This document shows positions 29,340 through 42,200 of a DNA stretch of 64,000 bases, piece by piece (within the stretch, counting starts at the first letter, position 1; every line of letters starts with the position of its first letter). The stretch is taken from NCBI GenBank assembly GCA_951799405.1, contig OX637337.1:14072347-14136346 (forward strand). The letters are read 5' to 3'. The position numbers and the translations under genes are program-made. Below the pieces are notes generated by a model. That model did not search any database and had not been told where the DNA came from. It saw only the letters and a list, made by a program, of their open reading frames with translations. This DNA is from Agapetus fuscipes (taxonomy: Eukaryota > Arthropoda > Insecta > Trichoptera > Glossosomatidae).

Positions 29340-32300
29340 ACTCTTGTGAAAACAGCCTCCAAAGATAGCCCCCTATGCTGTAAACAAAAACGATTCCCCA
29401 AATGTAGGGAAAATAAAACGTTCATTTTCAGAGACTTTGTCTATGGTTAGGGGGCTAAAAAAAAGCGCGAAATCCAAAAATTCAAAAACAACGAATGAAA
29501 AAAAAAAGATTTGTGTACAGAAAAACAATAAAACGTAAATATTTACGTAAAGGAACAATGAAAAGATGAAAAAATAAATTATTGACTTATCAAAAATAAT
29601 TATGTCTGAAATTTTATGTTAAGATTATACCGCAATACAGAATAATAACATGGTTTGTTAACAAATACAAAGCATATGTAGGTATTTTTGTAATAAGTTG
29701 ACTTAGTCCCAAATGTTAGTTTTGATAATGTCGTCCTAACAATAACCTTTATAATAAAATCTTTTAATATAAATCAACATACTCATATTTTATCCGTTTT
29801 ATTTAAAACTCTCTAGAGTCTCTAGGACCCAAATCAGCTGCCCCCTCTTTTGACACTAGTGATTTGTATGAGTTTTGATATAATAGGCTAGAAAAACTAA
29901 AATTTTGAATAAAATTTAACGAGTCCCTAGGACCCAAATCAGCTGCCCCCTCTTTTGACACTAGTGATTTGTATGAGTTTTCATACAAACCGAAATTTTG
30001 TTATTTTTTTTCTCAAAAAGTAAAAATGGTCACAACTTTTAACTATGTTTAAAGGTTAGTTGATATAATAGGCTAGAAAAACTAAAATTTTGAATAAAAT
30101 TGTACGAGTCCCTAGGACCCAAATCAGCTGCCCCCTCTTTTGACACTAGTGATTTGTATGAGTTTTCATACAAACCGAAATTTTGTTATTTTTTTTCTCA
30201 AAAAGTAAAAATGGTCACAACTTTTAACTATGTTTAAAGCTTAGTTTATATAAAAGGCTAGAAAAAATAAAATTTTGAATAAAATTTTACGAGTCCCTAG
30301 GACCCAAATCAGCTGCCCCCTCTTTTGACACTACTGATTTGTATGAGTTTTCATACAAACCGAAATTTTGTTATTTTTTTTCTCAAAAAGTAAAAATGGT
30401 CACAACTTTTAACTATGTTTAAAGGTTAGTTGATATAATAGGCTAGAAAACCTTGAATTTTGAATAAAATTGTACGAGTCCCTAGGACCCAAATCAGCTG
30501 CCCCCTCTTTTGACACTACTGATTTGTATGAGTTTTCATACAAACCGAAATTTTGTTTTGTTTTTTCTCAAAAAGTAAAAATGGTCACAACTTTTACCTA
30601 TGTTTAAAGGTTAGTTAATATAAAAGGCTAGAAAAACTAAAATTTTGAATAAAATTTGACGAGTCCCTAGGACCCAAATCAGCTGCCTCCTCTTTTGACA
30701 CTTGTGATTTGTATGAGTTTTCATACAAACCGAAATTTTGTTATTTTTTTTCTCAAAAAGTAAAAATGGTCACAACTTTTAACTATGTTTAAAGGTTAGT
30801 TCATATAATAGGCTAGAAAAACTAAAATTTTGAATAAAATTGTACGAGTCCCTAGGACCCAAATCAGCTGCCCCCTCTTTTGACACTAGTGATTTGTATG
30901 AGTTTTCATACAAACCGAAATTTTGTTTTTTTTTTTCTCAAAAAGTAAAAATGGTCACAACTTTTGACTATGTTTAAAGGTTAGTTGATATAATAGGCTA
31001 GAAAAAATAAAATTTTGAATAAAATTTGACGAGTCCCTAGGACCCAAATCAGCTGCCTCCTCTTTTGACACTTGTGATTTGTATGAGTTTTCATACAAAC
31101 CGAAATTTTGTTATTTTTTTTCTCAAAAAGTAAAAATGGTCACAACTTTTAACTATGTTTAAAGGTTAGTTGATATAATAGGCTAGAAAAACTAAAATTT
31201 TGAATAAAATTGTACGAGTCCCTAGGACCCAAATCAGCTGCCCCCTCTTTTGACACTAGTGATTTGTATGAGTTTTCATACAAACCGAAATTTTGTTTTT
31301 TTTTTTCTCAAAAAGTAAAAATGGTCACAACTTTTACCTATGTTTAAAGGTTAGTTAATATAAAAGGCTAGAAAAACTAAAATTTTGAATAAAATTGTAC
31401 GAGTCCCTAGGACCCAAATCAGCTGCCCCCTCTTTTGACACTAGTGATTTGTATGAGTTTTCATACAAACCGAAATTTTGTTTTTTTTTTTCTCAAAAAG
31501 TAAAAATGGTCACAACTTTTGACTATGTTTAAAAGTTAGTTGATATAATAGGCTAGAAAAAATAAAATTTTGAATAAAATTTGACGAGTCCCTAGGACCC
31601 AAATCAGCTGCCTCCTCTTTTGACACTTGTGATTTGTATGAGTTTTCATACAAACCGAAATTTTGTTATTTTTTTTCTCAAAAAGTAAAAGTGGTCACAA
31701 CTTTTAACTATGTTTAAAGCTTAGTTTATATAAAATAAAAAGTCCCTAGGACCCAAATCAGTTGCCCCCTCTTTTGACACAAGTGATTTGTATGAGTTTT
31801 CATACAAACCTAAATTTTGGTTTTTTTTTTCTTAAAAAGTGAAAATGGTTACAACTTTTAACTATGTTTAAAGCTTAGTTTATATAAAAGGCTAGAAAAA
31901 ATAAAATTTTGATTAAAATTTAACGAGTCCCTAGGACCCAAATCAGCTGCCTCCTCTTTTGACACTTGTGATTTGTATGAGTTTTCACACTAACCTAAAT
32001 TTTGGTTTTTTTTTTCTTAAAAAGTGAAAATGGTCACAACTTTTAACTATGTTTAAAGCTTAGTTTATATAAAAGGCTAGAAAAAATAAAATTTTGAATA
32101 AAATTTGACGAGTCCCTAGGACCCAAATCAGCTGCCTCCTCTTTTGACACTTGTGATTTGTATGAGTTTTTTTACAAACCGAAATTTTGTTATTTTTTTT
32201 CTCAAAAAGTAAAAATGGTCACAACTTTTAACTATGTTTAAAGGTTAGTTGATATAATAGGCTAGAAAAACTAAAATTTTGAATAAAATTGTAAGAGTCC

Positions 32301-34943
32301 CTAGGACCCAAATCAGCTGCCTCCTCTTTTGACACTTGTGATTTGTATGAGTTTTCATACAAACCGAAATTTTGTTAAATAAAATTTTGTCACACAAAAA
32401 TGGTCACAACTTTTGACTATGTTTAAAGGTTAGTTGATATAATAGGCTAGAAAAAATAAAATTTTGAATAAAATTTGACGAGTCCCTAGGACCCAAATCA
32501 GCTGCCCCCTCTTTTGACACAAGTGATTTGTATGAGTTTTCATACAAACTTAAATTTTGTTATTTTTTTTCTCAAAAAGTAAAAGTGGTCACAACTTTTA
32601 ACTATGTTTAAAGCTTAGTTTATATAAAATAAAAAGTCCCTAGGACCCAAATCAGTTGCCCCCTCTTTTGACACAAGTGATTTGTATGAGTTTTCATACA
32701 AACCTAAATTTTGGTTTTTTTTTTCTTAAAAAGTGAAAATGGTTACAACTTTTAACTATGTTTAAAGCTTAGTTTATATAAAAGGCTAGAAAAAATAAAA
32801 ATTTGATTAAAATTTAACGAGTCCCTAGGACCCAAATCAGCTGCCTCCTCTTTTGACACTTGTGATTTGTATGAGTTTTCACACTAACCTAAATTTTGGT
32901 TTTTTTTTTCTTAAAAAGTGAAAATGGTCACAACTTTTAACTATGTTTAAAGCTTAGTTTATATAAAAGGCTAGAAAAAATAAAATTTTGAATAAAATTT
33001 GACGAGTGCCTAGGACCCAAATCAGCTGCCTCCTCTTTTGACACTGGTGATTTGTATGAGTTTTCATACAAACCTAAATTTTGTTATTTTTTTTCTCAAA
33101 AAGTACAAACGGTCACAACTTTTAACTATGTTTTAAGCTTATTTTATATAAAAGGCTAGAAAAATTAAAATTTTGAATAAAATTTGACGAGTCCTTAGGA
33201 CCCAAATCAGTTGCCCCCTCTTTTGACACTAGTGATTTGTATGAGTTTTCATACAAATTCAGACTTTGTTATTTTTTTTCTCAAAAAGTAAAAATGGTCA
33301 CAACTTTTAACTATGTTTAAAGGTTAGTTAATGTAAAAGGCTAGAAAAACTTAAATTTTGAATAAAATTTGACGAGTCCCTAGGACCCAAATCAGCTGCC
33401 TCCTCTTTTGACACTTGTGATTTGTATGAGTTTTCATACTAACCTAAATTTTGTTTTTTTTTTCTTAAAAAGTAAAAATGGTCACAACTTTTAACTATGT
33501 TAAAAGCATAGTTTATATAAAAGGCTAGAAAAAATAAAATTTTGAATAAAATTTGACGAGTCCCTAGGACCCAAATCAGCTGCCTCCTCTTTTGACACTT
33601 GTGATTTGTATGAGTTTTCATACAAACCGAAATTTTGTTTTTTTTTTTCTTAAAAAGTAAAAATGGTCACAACTTTTAACTATGTTTAAAGCTTACTTTA
33701 TATAAAAGACTAGAAAAATTAAAATTTTGAATAAAATTTGACGAGTCCCTAGGACCCAAATCAGCTGCCTCCTCTTTTGACACTTGTGATTTGTATGAGT
33801 TTTCATACTAACCTAAATTTTGTTTTTTTTTTCTTAAAAAGTAAAAATGGTCACAACTTTTAACTATGTTAAAAGCATAGTTTATATAAAAGGCTAGAAA
33901 AAATAAAATTTTGAATAAAATTTGACGAGTCCCTAGGACCCAAATCAGCTGCCTCCTCTTTTGACACTTGTGATTTGTATGAGTTTTCATACAAACCGAA
34001 ATTTTGTTTTTTTTTTTCTTAAAAAGTAAAAATGGTCACAACTTTTAACTATGTTTAAAGCTTACTTTATATAAAAGGCTAGAAAAATTAAAATTTTGAA
34101 TAAAATTTGACGAGTCCTTAGGACCCAAATCAGTTGCCCCCTCTTTTGACACTAGTGATTTGTATGAGTTTTCATACAAATTCAGACTTTGTTATTTTTT
34201 TTCTCAAAAAGTAAAAATGGTCACAACTTTTAACTATGTTTAAAGGTTAGTTAATGTAAAAGGCTAGAAAAACTTAAATTTTGAATAAAATTTGACGAGT
34301 CCCTAGGACCCAAATCAGCTGCCTCCTCTTTTGACACTTGTGATTTGTATGAGTTTTCATACTAACCTAAATTTTGTTTTTTTTTTCTTAAAAAGTAAAA
34401 ATGGTCACAACTTTTAACTATGTTAAAAGCATAGTTTATATAAAAGGCTAGAAAAAATAAAATTTTGAATAAAATTTAACGAGTCCCTAGGACCCAAATC
34501 AGCTGCCTCCTCTTTTGACACTTGTGATTTGTATGAGTTTTCATACGAACCGAAATTTTGTTATTTTTTTTCTCAAAAATTAAAAATGGTCACAACTTTT
34601 AACTTTGTGCAAATAAAAGTTACACTTATTAGCTAGAAAATATGAAATTTTGATAAGATTTATCGAAACTAAAGCCACTAAATTGTTTATGTTGCTTTTA
34701 CAGTTTTATGTTTAAGGCGTGTTGGACTTTTTTTTTTAATAATCAATTCTTGATTATAACTACTCCACGACATGAATAAATACTAATGATTATTTTATAT
34801 AGTATTTTCGTTTCACAAAAATGACTAGATGTTAAATTATTCCATTTTTTTTAGTAATGTAGGGTTATTTTGAATTTCCCGCTTATTTTTTTAACTGTTT
34901 CCGGGGGCTATCTTTCATATCCGGAGGCGGTTTTCACAGGTCC
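29340..34943. mobile_element. TIR-bounded element filled by a satellite array, 5.6 kb
   Basis: The left end has TGTGAAAACAGCCTCC and AAAGATAGCCCCC. The right end has the complements GGAGGCGGTTTTCACA and GGGGGCTATCTTT. TACGATTT stands on both sides (29332-29339, 34944-34951), an 8-bp direct repeat. Between short unique shoulders lies the 185-bp array. It fills most of the 6.9 kb between the divergent ARRDC genes. No transposase seen. Confidence 0.7.
29810..34620. repeat. 185-bp satellite array, about 26 units
   Basis: Unit anchor GAGTCCCTAGGACCCAAATC recurs at 30106, 30291, 30476, 30661, 30846 and onward. Each unit holds a hairpin (TTTGTATGAGTTTTCATACA), a T run and GGTCACAACTTTTAACTATG. Higher-order repeats appear: a 2-unit block (about 369 bp) at 33.4-34.0 kb, and 5-unit blocks with shifts of about 894 and 923 bp. 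Confidence 0.95.
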
Positions 34944-35113
34944 TACGATTTCACAAAATATAATATAATATAGTAAGTAGTACAACTTCTTGGAAATAAA
35001 GTTACAAGCACACTAACAATAATGAAGGAAAAAAAACATTTTCAATCGATTCTTGCCTTAAGTTTTCATTTGTATACAGAGCTAATAATAGTATGCAATG
35101 GTGTCATCCTCTA

Positions 35114-35400
35114 TGGGGCATCCACACGCTTGCCAACCTAGCACAAGTCAAGCGCACAGTGTGTCGTCTAGAACATGCTAGCTGGACAAAATTTTGTCTA
35201 ATGGACTAATTTTGTCCAGCTAGCATGTTCTAGACGACACACTGTGCGCTTAGCTACAAGCCAAGTGTGCAGTGTGTCGTCTAGAACATGCTAGCTGGAC
35301 AAAATTAGTCCATTAGACAAAATTTTGTCCAGCTAGCATGTTCTAGACGACACACTGTGCGCTTGACTTGTGCTAGGTTGGCAAGCGTGTGGATGCCCCA
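35114..35400. mobile_element. Giant palindrome with two inner hairpins, 287 bp
   Basis: Arms begin TGGGGCATCCACACGC and match almost perfectly to the centre near 35255. Each arm is itself a palindrome around GTCTAATGGAC. TA on both sides (35112-35113, 35401-35402) suits a Tc1/mariner-type foldback MITE. About 700 bp upstream of the ARRDC-B start. Confidence 0.85.
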
Positions 35401-35525
35401 TAGAAATTTGATTGACCACGCTCAAGGTCACAAAGATTTTTTATCGCAAATGTGTACATTACCTTTCAACAATTCCCAATATTCAGGGAATAATCATGCA
35501 TTAACTTTTTTTCATTTCAATATTT

Positions 35526-35771
35526 CGCACGTTTAATAATAAAGAGCAAAACTCAACAAACAAGAATGTTGGGAAATCATGTTTGAAGTTCAGACAACCA
35601 GTACAATTTGTATGGGATGAAAAAGGCGACAGATGTTTTATCACGGTCATATTCGCCCAAATTGAAATGCTGTCGCATTCTACCTATTCTTCTCGCATTG
35701 TTCTTGCGTTTTATTACAAAATCTCGATTTTCCGAATTTTCGAGTTATTGCTCTTTATTATTAAGCGTGCG
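35526..35771. mobile_element. MITE-247 copy 2
   Basis: 246 bp, TSD ATTT. Same ends as at 22375, one mismatch in the right end (AAGCGTGCG). 320 bp upstream of the ARRDC-B start codon. Confidence 0.85.
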
Positions 35772-36091
35772 ATTTTATTGGCAATCTAAGAAAAAAGTAC
35801 ACATTTTACGTTTTACACTATTTCAAATGACTGTAATTATTAAATGAATGATTGTTTTCGATTAAAAATAAACATTTATTGGTATTTGATTTACAGTGAC
35901 AAAAAAATATTTTATTGTGGAAAACTAATTTCTATCCTGTGATCACAGTGTGATCACAGTCTGCCCGGTATTCGCTCGTGTGTGTCAAATTTTCATGTTT
36001 TCCTTTTTTGTGAAATTCTTCAATCCGACATTACGAAAAAGTTTTATTTTTTTGTGAATCAGCTGGAGGATTAAATTATCTTTAATAAAAG
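35772..36091 (+). promoter_or_regulatory. ARRDC-B upstream region / 5' UTR
   Basis: Contains a direct repeat GTGATCACAGTGTGATCACA at 35939-35958 and a GC-richer patch. It leads to AAAGATGG around the start codon. The transcription start is not defined by the sequence. Confidence 0.4.
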
Positions 36092-36206
36092 ATGGGTCTC
36101 AAAGCGTGTCAGATAACGCTCGACAATCCATGGAACACTTATTACCCGGGGCAGACCATCAATGGCCAGGTTGAATTCACTTTTGACGCACCCAAAAAAG
36201 TTAGAG
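36092..36206 (+). CDS. ARRDC-B exon 1
   Basis: 115 nt from ATG, donor GAG|GTAACT, phase 1. Confidence 0.88.
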
Positions 36207-39200
36207 GTAACTGCAATGGCTGAAAACTTACGCACTGCCATAAAGTGTGTTATTCTTTTTAAATTATAAAATTAAGTAAATATTTGAAGTAATTTTGAAA
36301 TGAATACTAAACTTAGAAGTTGTAATAAAATTAAATCTAAAAATAAATATGCCTTCAACCTTGATTGTTTTAAAAGCACAGTAGTATGCACTTATATTAT
36401 TAACACACATGAACCACGCAAGTACGAGCAATGGTTTATTATTGTAAAATAAACTTATTTTACCAAGCCATTATGTGTTATTTTTCTCTGTAACTGCAAG
36501 AGGAGATTCTCTTTTTCTAATCTAATCTAAGCTGCAAATATATATATCATTCAAGATTTATATTAAATGCATTCCCACAAGCAGACATGTATAATTTCGC
36601 GCTAACGCATGCCGCATGATTGAAAATACTTACATACATCGCAACTACTAAGATTGAGAAATGGTCGGCATGACACTTTAGACGTGTCTTGGCCTTCTTG
36701 ATCAACAGCGGTCATCACTGTCTCTCCAACGCTTTCTATACATCTTTTCTCCATCATTTTATGACAGTGCCTTTTTGTGCTAGCCGTTTGTCTCTACTGG
36801 TTGTCATCCACTTGTGAAGGCAGTGCCTTGTTTTGTTAGATATTTGTCTCTGCTGGTCGCGATCCTCTTGTAAAGGCAGTGGAACCGTATCTATTTGTAG
36901 ATAGGACGAAATAAAACATGGTGGTGCCTGAACAGCTGATTCCATATAAAATGGATCAGCTGTTGATACACTGCCATCTTTTATTCCGCCCTATCTTCAA
37001 ATAGATACGGTAAGATCTATCGACAGTCGTCGAGACTTCCATCCCTGGTCGCCATCCTCTTAATAATGATGATGATAGATAATGGTAATAAACTAAAATA
37101 TGAATGAACACAGCGTTTGGAGAGTGTGCATTTGCAGTTGCTGGTCCTCTGGCCTGGAACTGCCTACCTCATCAAGTGAGAGATTAGTGAAATAGCTAAG
37201 AGGACCATGGAAAGTTCCAAAGGCACTGAGGACAAGCAAATTTCTGGCATCACATGCACAAGCACCCTTGGAGTGACTACATCACAAAACGCCGCTATAA
37301 AGAAATCACCAACTCATCATCATCATAATATTTTTTTCTGTGGCGCCATTTAATGGTCCATGACCCTCTCAAAGGCGCCATGTCTCATTTAGTACAGCAT
37401 TTTCTTCAATCCTCTTCTGAAGATATGAGCCCCTTCAAATACTGGAGTTGCGGAATACATAACAAATGCAGAATCATTTTTTAACTTCATTGTCTTAAAC
37501 ATTAATTTAATTCCTACTGTTGTGTTTTTAGGGTACAAAAAGTCTTTAAATTTAAAAAAACTGGTCTTCTTTCATGGATATTTATTTTACACTTAGATTT
37601 ATTTAACAATTTATATTTATTTTTAACAATTCACATTTACGGTCATTTATTTCACAGTTGGTCTTCACTTCCAATGTGAAAACTTGTTCAAAAGCAGAGC
37701 GTCGTATATCTACTGACTGACTTGCAAGCAACTTGCGCTTTATATACTCCCAAAGACAGTAGTTACTAGAAGCCAATTTTGCTGGAACATTCCAGAACAT
37801 AAAGCTTCCAGTAGGTACATAATTGAATGTCTCTTTCCCAGGTACCTATAATAATTACTCCAACTCTCATCGGCTATAACTAATACACCTACCTACCTAC
37901 CTAACATTTATATGTATTTGTTATTTACATAACACTACCTTTATTGTCAAATGAAACCTCAATTCTTACGATGGTCATGTTCTTTCAAACTTGGATGGCA
38001 TGCATAGATGCCAGCACTGAGTAAAAAAATCTTCTCATGACATCCATTTGTGCCCCCTGCAGAAAAATGGTTAAAAGCATGTCATGTTCACCAGGTATCT
38101 CCATCAGATTCAAGGGGGCTGCAGAGACATCTTGGAGTGAGTCAACAAAGGTCAAGGATGCTGAGGGTCGTCTGCGGGACACCACCAACACCTTCACGGG
38201 CAATGAAGAGTACTTCACCATTTCCTACTACCTGGTGGGAAGCAAGAGTGGTGAGATATCTGCAATTGAATATTTCTACCATCATAGAATTCAGCAGTGT
38301 TTTTATTTATTCAAGGTTGTATAGAAAGAGGAAAATTAAAGGAGAGATGGATTCTAAGAACTTACGTTACTGGCTCAACAAAATCATTGTTACGAGAAAC
38401 ACCATCTAAAGTGAAAACACTTGTGATGATTCGCAATGAAGGCAGTGAAGGTGTAAAAATATATTATTTTTGTGGACGTAAGGCTGGTTTTAGTGTCGCG
38501 CTGACAACACGCTAACCGTCAGCGCTGACAGCCAAATATATGAACTTTTCGCGCTGACAGCTACGCGCCATTCTAAAACGCTTCCTACAAGTTCATATAT
38601 TTTGAACGGTCAGCGCGACACTAAAACCAGCCTTAATGCCCGCTTTCCACTGCGAGCGGAGCTGACTCCGTACGGACTCCGCTCGACTAGCAACAGTAAA
38701 TTTCATAGAAGTGCTTCCACCGACAGCGAGTCAGCGGAGCGGACTGAGCGAGTACAAAGAGTTACAAAAGTGGTCGCAGAGTTGAGCGAGTTTCCAGCGG
38801 ACTCCGTACGGACTCCGCTCGACTAGCAACAGTAAATTTCATAGAAGTGCTTCCACCGACAGCGGAGTGAGCGGAGCGAACTGAGCGAGTAAAAATGGGT
38901 CCGCTGTGTCATGGTCTCGGCCGCTAGTTTTCAACTGACTCAGCTCCCCCGTGCCCCCCGCGCCAACCCGCGCAGTTGCGTGACAGCGATAAAACACATC
39001 ATACATGATTTACAAAAACACATCATACATTATTTTATTAATTTGAAAATATTAAAATGTATGTTTTATTTCCAACATCTACTTTTTATGTTTAAAGCAA
39101 AATAATACATTACTTTTTATGTTTCGAAACAAAAAAAAACTCTTTTATTAATAATTAAAACGTTTGATCTGGGCGTAGGCTGCAACGAGCTGTCACACAC

Positions 39201-42200
39201 TGCACATCATACATTATTTTATAAATTTGAAAATATTAAAATGTATGTTTTATTTCCAACATCTACTTTTAATGTATTAAAGCAAAATAATACATTACTT
39301 TTTATTTTTCGAAACAAAAAAAAAAACTTTTTTTATTAATAATTAAAACGTTTGATCTGGGCGTAGGCTGCAACGAGCTGTCACACACTAGTTGGCTCCG
39401 CTAAGCCAGCTGTAGATGGAAGGCAAACAACTCTTTCATCTGACTCATCTCATTTCCCGCCTAGCTCACTCTGCCGAGCTCGTTGGCTGTGGAAGGCAAA
39501 TACCATTATTTTTTAAAACTCTTTCGCAATGGAAGGCCAAAACTATTTCACTACGCTCCGCTCAGCTATTTCCCGCTCCCGCTCAGCTATTTCCCGCTCG
39601 CAGTGGAAAGCGGGCATAAAGGAGGATGTGTGTTATTTAATATTTTCCAGTTTGCCTACAATCTCAAATGGATCCTCATAAAATTTACCCATTATATGAT
39701 GACTTTAAGGGACAATCTCTGCATGTGGTCGACTCTTTTAATGATTGTCGGGGCGTTTTGATTTCTTCAGAGATATTCTTGCACTGAGCTACAAGTGCAA
39801 AGACACTGGTTAATAATTATCATACAACAACATCCCTAGGTCAATAATTTACAAGCTTAAGTTGCAAAGATATATTTAATTTAAGATTCATATTACCAAT
39901 TAAGTGTCATTAGGTAGTAAATTAGTATCAATTCAATCCACTAAAATATATAGTACTCTTCCCAGAATGCAAATGTACTTTAAGAAGTCGAGTAGTGTTA
40001 TAGCTGAGCTGTTCAACTAGGGAAGATCAATAATACGCTTTATACTGGTATAGATATTGCTGGTTTGCATCCCTGTAGGCTTGCTGGATGATAGCTTTGA
40101 TCCTATCTTTACAGATATCATCGAAGAATCTGTATCTGCTTCTTTGTTACCCTTTTTCTCTATCAAACTTGAGATATGAAGATGGATTGTCAACCCATAT
40201 TTTTAAAATATCTTCTTGCTTCTGTGTTCCCATGGCTAAAGTATTTGATTGTCCACTTACTGTTCTTTTTTTTTGCCACGTACTCCGCTGCCATTTCAAC
40301 TCTGAGACTTACAATAACACCCATTGCTTTTGGACTGGTTCATTTTGAATTGGGTCTATCAAGTTTTATACCTTAAATTTCACTCTCGCAAAAAGTATTT
40401 TGTCAATGAAACCATGAAAAGGGTCATGAAAAAGCGCCATAAAAATCATTTAGTATTGTTATCTATGATATACCTGTATGTTGTTTGTTAGGAAGTGAGA
40501 TGGAGCTTCCAGCAGGCAAGCACCAGTATCCTTTCACCTGTGCCCTGCCCCCCACCCTGCCCTCCTCCTTTGAGGGCGAGCACGGCTATGTGAGATACAC
40601 CATTAAGGTCACACTGGACCGACCTTGGAAGTTCGATCAGGACACTAAGATGGCCTTCACCGTCGTGTCCCACTTGGACCTCAACCTCAACCCTGAATAC
40701 AGAGTGAGTGTTTACATTTAGTATGTCATACTGTGTCTTAAAAGGACGAGGTGAGGAGGGATGTGCCAAGCTGGAGGACGGCGGCCGACGACAGAGGCGG
40801 ATGGAGGTTCAAGATAGCGGAGGCCAAAGCTTGATATGGGCTGTAGGGCCATTGAAGGAGATGAAGAAGCTGTTTCTGAAAGCATGTTGGAAAAAAAATA
40901 GGGAATCTTTAGAAATGAGAGGAAATCTACATTTGAATTTCAGACACCAAAAGTTAGCTGCATAGGTAAATTAATAATACTAGGCGTTCCGCCCCTGGCT
41001 GCTACCGAACCCCTTAACATTTAGCGCCGATCTTACAAACGTGGGACTAAGAGCCGATCTTATAAACATCCTTTAGTTAAATGTCAAATCGAATAAACCG
41101 AACATTGCTACAGATTTCGTTTTTCTGTATTATAACAATTTCTTACAATTAATGATGCTAAAGAAAATTGTCCTTTCATAATAATAATCTATAATTTAAG
41201 TTGCAAAGATATATTAACATTTAAAGCTCATAACAAATGAAAGCCCTCAAACAAATACATATAATTCGCGCTTACAAATGCTAAAGGGGTAGTACTTACT
41301 TACTTACTAGTCAACGACGTTACCATGTTGAAAGCACCGGTTCCCATAGATCACCGAAGTTAAGCAACATTGGGCGCGGACAGTACTTGGATGGGTTACC
41401 GCTCAGGTACACCACGTGTCGTTGGCATCTTGGACCGGTCCGTAGTCCAGTGGCAACACTTCAGACTCGTAAATGGAAGGTTGTGGATTCAGATCCCGGC
41501 GGAGCACACAAATATACATACCCTTTATATTTCGAATGTGCTCTTCGCTGAGTTGAAAAATTCATAAACCTTTACCAAAGACCGGTCACTGAAAGGTCCA
41601 TCCAACCTTACAACAACTGGGTCTTGCTTGAGAATTGGCGCTTTCTCAGCGACGACCAAGCTCGCAGAGGGCTCTTGAGGTGTGATACACACATAAACAG
41701 CGCTCACCAAATAAATCATCCTAATATTACTTATTATTATTATTACTTACAAATAAAATCCTAATCTCAAATGAACATAAACCCTACAACTTTTGCCGAC
41801 CTTCCCTGACACAGGGGTGACATTGGCAAAGTGAACCATTGTTTACAGTATGGGTGGTCAGCCTTATACCAACCTATAAATCAAGGAATCCATTTTTTAC
41901 ACTATGTGTGGTCAGCCTCATACCAACCTATAAGTCAAGGAATATATAAAAATTAATTAACAACACCAGAGTTCTATTTCAAATTTGAAACTGTAGTGAG
42001 GTTATACTAGGGACAAGATAGGAAGCGTCCTATGACAGGTCCAATTTTTACGTAGCTTGGGCTGGGGTCAAATTCGGATAAATTCCAACTTTTAAAAAAA
42101 TTTGAATTTATCCAAACCTTTTTTGAATTGAGTCGAATCCTTTGCGATATTCAGTGATACCTTTAAGTGTATTTACAACAGTGAATAAAATGATAGAAAA

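Noticed and set aside
29803..33990. 60-61 codon frames repeated in the 185-bp array
   Set aside because: Satellite translations repeated with the unit. Low-complexity and Lys-rich from A runs.
29810..34620. Hammerhead ribozyme in the 185-bp unit (hairpin followed by CCGAAA)
   Set aside because: Before the hairpin the sequence reads CTAGTGA or variants instead of CTGANGA, and two bases separate the stem from GAAA. The core rules are not met.
41310..41430. Functional 5S rRNA gene
   Set aside because: Several substitutions, no terminator T run after the 3' end, and direct fusion to a tRNA-like SINE head.
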